Shown: one piece after another, positions 36,601-48,600 of the stretch
Numbering within the stretch: position 1 is the stretch's first letter
Layout of the letters: each line of letters opens with the position of its first letter
From: Ophiura sarsii
Taxonomy: Eukaryota > Echinodermata > Ophiuroidea > Amphilepidida > Ophiuridae
Direction of reading: 5' to 3'
Assembly (NCBI GenBank): GCA_035610835.1
Contig: CM069442.1
Span: 59,809,950 to 59,873,949, forward strand
DNA: 64,000 bases
Position numbers and translations under genes: made by a program
Notes under the pieces: model-generated
The model's input: the letters and a program-made list of their open reading frames with translations, nothing else
Told to the model about the DNA's origin: nothing
Databases searched by the model: none

Positions 36601-39600
36601 AAACGCAACAGTACAGGTCTCTGACACATTTTCAACATAATTAATTATCCTCATATTTTGATTATCTATGGGACAAGAAACTAATTTTTGCCTGCAAGAT
36701 AAATGCAAATTGAATATGGACTAATCATTGCTGATTGTGAAATTTGAATTCTTTCAGTAAGAAAGATGACTACTGGAACTCAAAAAAGTACTTGATTTGT
36801 TCAATGTTTAGCCAGGGTTCTTGATCTGTATCATAAACGATGTCACCTGCAACTTCACAGCAGGCAAGAAAACAAAAGCTTGTCTGCTGGTATGCACGCG
36901 CATTGCCTGCTTCTTCAAAGGGGGTGTCCACCATAAGGCAAAAAAGAAGAAAAGTTTTATGATTTTTAAACAAGCAGATACTAACTCAAAAACACATTTT
37001 CATCTCTCTTTATTGTTGTGTGCTTCTTTCAATTTTTTTGTAATTTGTTTTCTTCTTTTTTTCCCTTTTTTTTTTTTGAAAAAAAAAAAAAATAACGACC
37101 CTAGATTTCCGAAAATTTGAGTCGGTCGGAAAGGGCAAGTCAACTTTTTGTTGTTGTTGGCCTAAACCATACACCTAAAACCAAACGAGTCATCTTTATA
37201 TGACAGCAGTCAATGCATGTGCTCCCATGCATGATATTGTACTGGGCACTTAACATTGTTGATCAACAATGAGGTGACATGATGGTCTATACAATCACCT
37301 CATATGCTTTATCAAATTAACATGTTTGCAAAGTCCCAACCAAACTGCTACCGGTTCAAATGATCTAAATCCAAACTAAAACCTGTACCACTATCCTAAG
37401 ACTTAATATGTACCTGACACTGTATGAGTCGGCCATGTGTGTGCTGTAATGGAAAACAATAGCAACTTTTGCCTGGGTTTACCCTTGTCATAGCATAGTA
37501 TCAAGGATAAGAGGGAGGGGAAGTGGGAGGGATGAGATTGACAAAACAAATACACATTGTACGGTTTGTAATACATAACATCATAAGGATTTCATTTCGA
37601 TACTGAAACATATTTGTTGTAAGAGGAAGGGGTCACAAAGGATTGGGAGACAAACATTTATATAGGGCATGTACAGCATATGACATAGATTAACATCTAT
37701 ATTGAGAATCTAGAACTACTAAATCGTTAACAACACAAATTGTTGGGGCCTAACAGGAGTGAGGAGTCGATTGTCAAAAAAGGTTATATTTTCCAGCATA
37801 CAATTTCTGTAAAAAAAACACAGCATCGGCAAGAACGAGGACAAACATAGCTGTGATATTGATGAATAATATATGAGCAAGGATGGGTAACGAGAAGGTG
37901 GTTTTGGTAAAAAAATGGAACTACAGAAACCAAAATTTAATAGTTTGGGTCGGGATCAACATAGGATTAGAGATAATTACATCATCCTTTATGCACCCGG
38001 GGCAATTGGATTACAACAACTATGTGCCAGTATAAAACCATGGCAGGTAATGATAAAACTAACCACATACAACTATCACAATCAAACCACAACATTGTTG
38101 ACAAATGGCATGATATGGTTTACTGCGGAAACATGCATGCCTGATTGATATGAAGTTTTGATATTAATAATGTTTTGATAACTAATGTTTACTTGGTAGG
38201 GGATGGGTATTTATTGTTAGACATGCATGATGCATGATTATAGGTCTGGAGAAATGATATTTTCAAATTCATTTTATAATTAGTTGTAACATGGTTTTGA
38301 TAACATTTCCACTCAATTAGTCAACACTGTCAAATATGGTAATCAAGAACAGGTAAAACAGGATGTCAACCCACCTTTGTCCATGTTTGATGTGGATGAT
38401 GAGGAAAAATATGCCAAACAGGATGCATAATGACCCGGTGACGATGTAGGCAATCCCCAGGAAATTATTCTTGCCTCCAAGCCAGGAGGTGGTCGTCAGA
38501 ACGACACTCTTTGTGCCACCAAATTGCTCAACAGGGTAAGCTGATAGAAAAGTTAGTCAAGGTACACCACGCTCATGCCATTCAAATCTTTTTACCCCTA
38601 CATGGGTAAGAGAAATAAACAACATACGTTTATGAGAATGTGTGAATCACCAAAATATTTTTCATTGAACTTAATATTTGTCAATCAAAGTCTCGAAAGT
38701 CTTTCCTAAACCATTTTCACCCTTAAAATGAATTATTCGTTACATGCGAACATTAAATGTAAGCAATTATAAGATGAGATTATTTTTAACTGGAATTAGT
38801 AGCTAGAGTAAAACTTTAAAAAATTATAAATATCATATCATTATAAAGAATTTGCCTGGTTAAATTATTTAGGAAATACTAAATGCCGCCCTTCATATGT
38901 CAAGCCTATTACACAATTGTTGTGTATTTAGGCAAAGTAAAAATTAGGCACATTTTTCAACAAAAAAAGGAAGGATGAGGCCCTTTTTTCTTCTTTTTTT
39001 AGATACTTTTTAGAGCAAGATCTCCTTGTTAGCGATAAACTTTGTAAACCTTAAAGAGGCCTCTTTTATTTCTTTTATTTCATGGTTGAGAGGGGTTGGT
39101 TACCACGAAAATGCTTGTTATCAACATCTCAAAACTCTGAAACACCTGAACAAAAAAGTTAGTAACTGAAATAAAGAAAAAAATAAAATAAAATTGAAGT
39201 GGACCAAAATAAGGAAGTGGGAGGGGACACTATACGTGTTAATTTTTTAGACTTTGCGAACCTTAAAAGAGGAGGAAAGAGGAGGAGGGGGCCTCTTTTA
39301 ATCTTTTTTATTTCATGGTTCTGAGGGGTTGGTCACCACACAAATGCTTATAAGAAAGAAGCAAAGTTGTTAGTCGTTACCAACATCTCAAAACTCTGAA
39401 ACACCTGAACAAAAGGTTATGACTGAAATAAAGAAAAAAGAAAAGAAAATTGACGCGAACCAAAAAAAAGGAATCGGGAGGGGACGCTGAACATGTGTAC
39501 TTTTTTTTAGACTTATATACAAAAAGGATACAATAGTCAATTTCGAGGGTGTACAACCCTTCTGGCAGCCCTTTGTCGAACACTGTGTCTGGCTCATTGA

Positions 39601-42600
39601 ATATTCTTCTGTGAAGTTTACGGAATGTCGGCAGTGCAGCTGTACGCATCCACACGATGAAGTCTTCATTCTCATACCCATTGGGAAGATCCCAAATGTT
39701 CTTCTGCCAGTTTGGTGGATTAGTGGTACCGGCAAAGGCTGTGCACAAAAAAAACATACCATTTCCAGTTATAAAAAAAATCTCAAAATACACAACTTGA
39801 AGTGCCTTTAAATTTACCTTGTATGATAACATTTGTCACTTGCTTATCAACTGACGTTGACAAAATTAAGAAACAGCACATTTCTTTAACAAAACATGAC
39901 ACTTTAGCACAAATTTCAAATTTTCAGGGCATTTTTAATAAACGAACCATCAATATCCATATTAAGTTCTTTTGTACTTTGCTACTACGGTACTTGCCTT
40001 GCTCTGTGACTCCCCCTTTAGGATTTTCAAATTTGCCACCAACATCCGTCCTCCATGCTATGCCTGTACTATTCCACAGCACTTTTGTGTTCATTACACC
40101 ATCCTCTCCATTATAAAACAGGGAGTATGAGTCTGTTGGGGAAAAAATAATTGGAAATCTTATGTCATTACGCTTAGAAAGTGGGGCAAACGAAAACACT
40201 TTTTAAAGCGAATCGTTGAACAATAACAATTATCTAATATCAGGTTCTCACATATATCAGATGGGCTAAAATATGGTACACTGCTGTTTTTGAGATGAAG
40301 TGTTGCCCAAAAATAGCATACCACCTTAGGACTACAAACCTTTACTCTGAAGTCTGATAATAATGGTTGTAGTTACATGTACAGTGGGCGGTGGAGCCCA
40401 CCAATCACACTTATAGAGTCCATCACTAAAAGTGAATTTCAGTACTGGAGTTCACCACCCAAATGGCTAAATGTTCATGTAAATGATCTCTTAGGTCATT
40501 TTCGAGTCTGCTATGATAGGCAAAACTTTCCAACAGGTACAGTTTTCCATTTTTGTACCGGCTGGCAAGATCTCAAATTCCATTGAGTGTTTCATGCTAC
40601 CAACTGATACCAACCAGTGTAGTGACAATACTTCTTACACAGGCAAATATTACATATCCTCTCCTCGCTTTTTAAGAATCAAAATTCTGAAATGCCATGA
40701 AAACACAACTTACCATTGAACATGCTATTGGCAATGGCACCACATGGTGCTATTGGGATGTTCTCTGTCACATTAGTGGTGCTATTCTCGTATATGTGCT
40801 TCCTGTATGGAGCACAATCAGAGCTGGTCTGGGTGGGGTCACGACCTAGCAGTTGGAGATCATCACGAGAATTCACATATCGACGATGATTCTGATAGTA
40901 ATTGGTTAACCTGTAGTACAAGAATACTTGCCCCTGGGAAAGGAAAAGATAATAATGCATTGAGATGAAAAGAAAAGAAAGTAAAGGGAAAAACAGCAAA
41001 ACTATACAAAAATAACACTCAAGTGATGGGGTGATAATAAAAATGTATTTCTTGGAAATGAAAGTGAATATGTGCTGATTGCCGGTATGATATCATCAAT
41101 TTACCTCACCATGTAGAGAATATATGAGACCAGTCATGTCAAAAAGGACATGTTGACGGTAAAAACAGTTTTGAGATAGAAGCCAATATATTTGGTGAAA
41201 TATAAAGAAAATAATAGAACAAAAATATGCTTCTTCAATTCATATCTTGTGAATTTTACTAAGTCTGATACCTTCAACATGGTATCATTTCAAAGCTTAA
41301 AATGTGCTCTTTCAAGTCATACCAATAACTCAGATTACGCCTCCAACAAGTCCATTTAACGTGACGGGTCACATAGTATAATCAGGTAAACTAGTATAGT
41401 CAGGTAAATTATTGGGTAAATTCACATTCCAGGTTTGACCAACATCATCAAAACAATAAATTGTGCCAAGGATATATATATAAATACATAACAATCAGCA
41501 TAATACTGGAGTACCCTTTACACCCTTTGTGTTTAATCCTTTTTATTTCACAAATGAAACCAACTATTTAGATGTTAAGCTTGTCATTCATTACCTTAGT
41601 ATTCAAATTCAAGAAAAAAGGAAGGTACATACTGTACAATGTACAATTGTACATGTATATTCTCGGAAAAAAAACCTAGCTGATACTGTGTCCAATACTC
41701 ACCGAGAATTTCTTCGTGAGGTTAAATTGTACACTGCATTGACAGGAAGCCCCAAGATTACCAGGTTGTTCCAAGTAGTCATTGCAGTACATGGTATCTC
41801 CAGTAGTTTCATTTTCATATTCGCATTCTGTATAGTCTAGAATGATTTGATCCACCTGTGGGATGAGTAAAGAAAATAACACAATGTGGTTAGTTTTGAT
41901 TATTTTGGATGTTAAAAAAACTAAAACTGAAAATTGTACAAAGTATGTAATTTCATGTTCATGTTTCCAATGTTATTATCAAGTTATTGTGCTGAATTGT
42001 TCACATTTATTCATATCAATTGTGTGGTAAGTAGTACGATGTATTGTGATAGAAATTGATGGCAGATAGAGGGACTTCCTAGGAGCATTGTATAGTATAT
42101 AGGGTCACACGTTTTAAGCTCGCCTCCTTTCGTGTTACACACGGATTTTGGCTTTCGCAACATAATTTTAACTTTACACATTTATATTTGCTTGTATACC
42201 CCCTGAGGTAGTAAAATATACATTTTCTGAAGCGAAATTGCATGAGGAAACCAAATATGCCATTGACATTATACTAGTACGACCAACAAATAAAATGGTA
42301 TGATTCATTAAATGTTCGGGAAAATATCAGATTTAAAAATTTAAAAAAATTGAGATCCATATATTTTACCCCTATCATTATTTACTTTACATTGAATTCC
42401 TCATGAAATTACCCATCAGATGATATATAATTGTCAAAAGGTTACTACGTCGGTAAGGTAAATATACCGGCTAGTGAATATCTCCAATTTTTATTTGATA
42501 TATTTCAAGGATTTTTAGAAATATTTTTAAGGATGTACCCTTTCCTGATCTAAACTGTATTTCTGAATTCCTCTAGTTACATTACAAGCTTTCCAAAAAT

Positions 42601-45600
42601 GTATACTTTTGCTATCATAGGTTGAACACTTTTTCTGTTATAATCATTTTTATAAATCCGGTAAATTGAGGCTGATTATTCTTGACTGTGTAGCAAATAA
42701 AAGAAAGCTGATGATCATGGTCTTATCCATAATTAATTAATTTAATTAGTTGTTTCAAATAGTTGACAAGTCTGTTGAACCACATACTTAAAGACTACTA
42801 AATATCCTTTAAAATGGGACCAGAATGGTGTTTGTAACTTCAAGGGATGACTAGCTAATTGTAAAAAGAACGAAGCATGGGATTATCCCCATTGAGTTTG
42901 TCAAGCGGCACCACTTCTGGCACCACCTATTGTCTCCAAACTTCAAACAGAGCCCTGTTTCTCCCTTCTGTATTAGCTATACCAATGCTATTTTGCAGGC
43001 AGATAGCATGTTATCGGGGCTTTTAAATGATACCAAATTTATTGAGATAGCTTTTGTGGTTTTAAAAATATTTAAGGAATATGACAGCATGAAACTAAAA
43101 AGTGTAACAGCACCCTATTGGGAGGCGAGCTCATAACCTGTGACCATTGAGAATGAATTGTATTGTACTATTTTGTGTTCACTGGCATAAAAAGCAAGTA
43201 TCATGAGTGTCGATTACTGCACAGGGAGCAGATATAGGCAGCATAGTCTACCTTCTTGAATTTGATAGGCATTTTAAGCTTTTGAGAGATGAAACCCCAA
43301 ACCATAGGTCTTCAATAGAGGGGATGATTATCTCTATTGAAATGTTGTGTGGAGCTGATACTATGTCTCTTTCACCCACACCTGTATGACTACCATGTTT
43401 GAAAAGCCCGGTAAATATTATGGGTATTGATAGGCTTATTTCAGCAACTACATTATCTAATACTTGCTAATGGGAAACATCAAATTAGTTTGATAAAAAA
43501 AGCAACAGTGAAAGTCAAAATACATCTTTAATCTTTAAAACATATTAATTTGATACAAACATTCACTGATGTGATGTAACGCTATTTGCGAAGTTTATAG
43601 ACACTTATTTCACCACTTTTTTATTACACCTAAACTTGAACCCATGAGCGCGAAGGACAATTGGCTCGTCTTTTGAAATCGATACATACCGATTTAAAGC
43701 ATCTGGGAACGAGAGTGACGTTTTATTTATGGAAGTTGAGAAGTACATGTATGCTTTTGTTTTTGAGCGACCTTGGTTCGAATCACACACATGTAGCTTC
43801 AAAAGAAAATACCCACTTGTCCATCCATGGCTTGATTATGCCCATATACTCACGATGATGAGTATGACATAATTTTGCCTCTTTCAGATTTTCTTTTTCG
43901 TTAATATGACACCTGTGGTGAGTTTCAGTTGAACCGGATGGGCAAAAATAGCAGTTCACCCATATTTATAGTTTTACACTAAGAGTATTCAGTGTTTCTT
44001 CACTTTCTCAATTAAATAGTTCTACTTTCTGTGACACAATTCGGCAACTGCAAGTTACATGTACAGCAACTCCTTCACCTCTGGATTATTGATTTTTGAA
44101 CAGCCAAACCTAATAGTAATAGAGAGATTTGCTGCATGATAAGGCAACAAACAAAAAATGTTGTGTTGCCCTCAAGTGCCAAAAAAAATTATTCGGGTCG
44201 GTCGGTTGGAAATCTTTTCTTCTTTTTTCATTTTTTTTCTTTTTTAACTTTTTTTTTCTTCATTTTTTTTCTTTTTTAACTTTTTTTTTCTTCATTATTT
44301 ATTTTTTTTGGCTGAAAAAGATATGGTTTATGTCAAGACACAATTGGTATATGCCCATATGTCAATTTAACTAATGTTTCTAGTGTGACAATAGTCTAAA
44401 AAACATTTATTTAGGCTTATTTATTTATTTCAAGCAAGAAATGGTAACATTTAGACACTTTTAATCAAATTTAAATCTTAAAAAAAAAAACCTAGTTTTT
44501 ACGATTTAAGGGTCGATCGCTGAGGGCAACACAACTTTTTTTTATAGCCTAATTGGTAACCTAAATTAAAGACAAAACATATTTTGGTTTTCTATACCTA
44601 ATTGAGTTTGCATTTAAACGTTTTGATAGGATGGAATATTTCAGTATTGGGTAACGGTAAAACATGATTATTAATTGATTTAAGAATCAACACTTTTCAA
44701 TTTTGACAGTTTAATTTGTTTTAAACAATAAAATATGTTTGCATTCAGCTTTTACAATACTTATAAAAACTGTATGATTAAGTCATTTAAAATGTGACAC
44801 CAGTAATTGGTTAAATAACTGCACATATCGAACAAAAGATCAAGGGGCAGCCATTTACAAAATGACAGTAGAATTTATTAAATGACACACATGTTTTATA
44901 CATGTTTTGTATATGTACATTTTATAAACTTACGTTATTTGAGGTAACAAGGAAACCTACACCTAGTGGTACAAATAGAATGCCTATAAGAAAAAATGCT
45001 GGTAGTACTGTGCCTGCTGTTAAAATAGGTTGCCATGCTGGTAGTCTCTGTTGTTTGAATTTAGTATCTGAAAAGGAAAGATATTGGTAGAGTTATTATG
45101 CAACCAGGGTTGTCACTAAGGCGGTCGGTGACGGTCGGGAGGACCGGCACTCTTAAAAAAAAAGTTAAAAAAACGGCACAATTTGTGAATAAAATCATTA
45201 AACTGCCTCATAAAACAAGAAATTATGTGGCAAGAACCCTCAAAGTGTATTAATAACCCCTAAAAAACCATTAAGAAGGCCTATAGACCCCCATGCCATG
45301 ATCCACTGCACTTCGTTTGCAACACTTAATTCCGTTCGCCGTCAGTCAAATTAACCGGCACTAAATTTTGGCTAGTGACAACACTGTATGCAACATGAAA
45401 CAATTTCTTTATGAATCAATATTACAATCTTAAATTAGCTATCCTTCCTTTTCAGCTATTGGTATGACTGACAGCCTGACAGGGAAAATGAGCAAAAGCA
45501 CTAAAACAGACAACTTGTTTTAAAAGTTGTCTACATTAAGCAAATAATTTCCAATTACCAAAAGATCAACATTGCATAACTGTGGAAGTTTTTATTCTAT

Positions 45601-48600
45601 ACATACTTGTAGTTTAGTTTGAATGCAGTGTTGAATGAAAAATGATGGTTTTGTCAATATTAAAAAATGGGTAAAATACCCCCAATTTCAAAGAGTTGCC
45701 TGACCATGAAGATACTCTGACACCAAACTGACACTTTTCAAATAACTTCATTAGAGACATATCTTAAACATATGCAAACAAAAAAAATGGTGCGATATTG
45801 CTGACGTTGGTTTTTTTGGGGGGTGTCAATTTAGGGTCAAAAACACTCTCAAAGGTTTTTGGAAGGCTGTATCCAAGTGATACAAGTATAATCAGTAAAT
45901 AACTCTGCATAGGTAGTACCACTGCTAGGCTACAATCCCCCCAAAATGGATGATAAAATGATTTTTATTTTTTGCGTTAGGACCCCCCCCCCCCCCCCCC
46001 CCCCCCAACATTGGTCAAAACCAGACTTTGGCCCATTTTCAGGCCCTTGTCATTTAAAACTGGAACATGCTACAATTTTGTTGATTAAAGTTTTGAAATC
46101 GGCAAAAAGTTAGTCACAGAAACCAAATCTCAATATTCTAGGGGATTTACTTCTTGAGATGATGGCTGCTCAACATAGACTTTCATTTGGCGACGCATGT
46201 TTTTTGCAGAATTTTGGCGAACCCCCCCCCCCCTAAATTTCAAATTGCTGCTACGAGAAAACAAAACGGAATTAGGACCTCAAAATTTCAGGTTTTTCAT
46301 TTCTCATCAATATCTACCAGTACGGTATATGAAATATGAACCAAATCTATTTTGATGGTGTAATCCATTTGTTGCGTTGGGGTGGAATGACCCAATATAT
46401 TTTTCTTATTCTATTGCATAATTGTAAATGTGTTTGAAACATACTCTATCCAGCTGGAAAACTGAACAATATAATAAATCTTGTATATATTTACAATTGG
46501 CCATGCGTTTTGAGGTGGGCCGGTTTTCGCGTAACACATTGTATTTTGGACATAAACGTGTGTAATTTCACCTAAGGCTGAACAATCAGAACAATGAACC
46601 ACCTATATAAAGGTATACATTTTCTTGAACAGTTTTGTCTGAGGAGTTCAAAAATCCAATAAAATTTGATTTAGGTTGTAGGCCTAACTGTAAGGAGCTG
46701 GGAATCTGAGAATGTTTATTTAATTTAACTCGCTATGAGTTTTAAAATATTGGGCTCGACTGCGTTTCCCCCAATATTTTTAAAAACTCATAGCTTGACC
46801 AATATATACATGGGCTCAATCGATCCAATTTTATAACAGACTTGTTCCGATACGATCACTGATCTACTCTTCACGAGTGGAAGGAACGACAACACACCGC
46901 TACAACTACGTGAACAAGCTAGGGACGCTATCCGCTAGGAATATGCTGTAATCGACAATTATTTGTTTTGATTATTATATTTTAGTAATACTAGCTAGGC
47001 TAGGCTAGCCAAGTATGCTAAATATATAGGTCTGATCTGATTCTGACTGAATCCTAGTATTAATTATTAAAGATTTTAATAATAAAATAAAAAAGCATAA
47101 AAATGCAATAGGCCTAGTGATTTGTTAGTCCATGCAGTACCCATATCCATGATATGGGTACATGTTCAAGCAACTCTGTAAAGTGGAACCAGAACTGTTA
47201 CTTGAACCGTGACCCTCTAAAAGTGAGCTATCATGTGACTAATTTACATAAATAATTAATGTCTAAATTCTGTTTTTACGGACATAACGGACATGTTTAA
47301 CTTAAAATTTAGTGTTCACCTGGCTCTTGACCAATATGTTTATTATTTGGATGAAATTCAATCCGGTAGCCTTGCACAGAAAAATAAAAACCTAATTGAG
47401 TAATTGACCTTGTGTTGTTGTTTTGTTCAAAATGGCCGACAAAAAGGTGATTTTGTGTTTTATACCCTGTTTTACTTGCTAGTACTAGGCTAATCCTATT
47501 AAAAAAAATTCCAATGCAACTTTTCTGAACACTTTTCCTAGTTCTTAATTTCATAGCAATGCCTAGTCCGAGGTGGCTCAGACTCGTTCCGATACGTCAT
47601 ACGATCAGTCATCTACTCTAGTGGGAGGAACGACAACACGTACGCTACGTGAACGAGCTAAGCAATGTCATGACTAAATAGTGAACATTCAAGAACAACT
47701 TTGATTCTCCAAAGAGGTGAGTGGGACATAAAAACGGAGGATTTTCAGGAGACTAAATTTTTTGTCTAAAACGGTTCCCTTCATACATTATCATTATGCA
47801 TTGAGCCGATACCCAAATCATTCATAGATTTGGTATCTATCCAGACTAGTGATTTGTCATGATTGTTGTTATATATGTCAATGGACACTTGTCATGTTTG
47901 TCATTTGATGCCCCGTGTATTAATGATTGATATGAAAGAAATTGAAAAATAGAAAAGCTTAACATCAAATTCCAGTCCATCTTCACCAATGAAGATTGCC
48001 AAAACTTCCCCTCTGCAAAGAAAGAGACTGCTCCGTCAATGCTTCACATACACGTAACTACTGAAGGTGTCCTAAAGCTTCTGAAAGCACAGAAACCACA
48101 GAAAGCCCCAGGCCCCGATAACATCACGCCCAGAGTGTTGAAGGAATGTGCAGACAGTATTGCACCCATATTGCGTCAGATCTACCAGAAGTCATTAGAC
48201 ACCGGTGAACTACCAGCAGACTGGCTGACTGCGAATGTGTCCCCAATTTTCAAAAAAGGAAACCGTACCGACCCATCAAATTACAGACCCGTTTCGTTGA
48301 CATCAATTCCCTGCAAGATCCTTGAACATATTATTCATACCAACATGATGCATCACCTGGAATCACATGGTCTCTTAAATGACGAGCAACACGGTTTTCG
48401 CAAAGGTCGATCTTGCGAGACTCAGTTAGCCCTTACTGTCCACGATCTTGCTAAAATAATCGACGTGCAAGGACAAGCTGATGTTATAATCATGGATTTT
48501 AGCAAGGCTTTCGACCTTGTCCCTCATCAAAGACTCTTGCTGAAACTTAAACATGCTGGGATCACTGGATCACTACATAAGTGGGTCACAAATTTCCTCA

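Larger units (their letters stand above)
30691..38374 (-). other. TMEM30A: TMEM30A intron 7 (7.7 kb)
   Basis: Holds a short ATTAAG tandem (31530-31560), a 90-bp tandem repeat (33093-33330), a TTAA-flanked palindrome (35356-36053) and a small inverted-repeat element (36934-37166). The rest is AT-rich DNA with no recognised content. Confidence 0.6.

Noticed and set aside
36821..37120. 99-codon plus-strand frame with a phenylalanine/lysine-rich end
   Set aside because: It runs through the T- and A-rich centre of a small inverted-repeat element in a TMEM30A intron.
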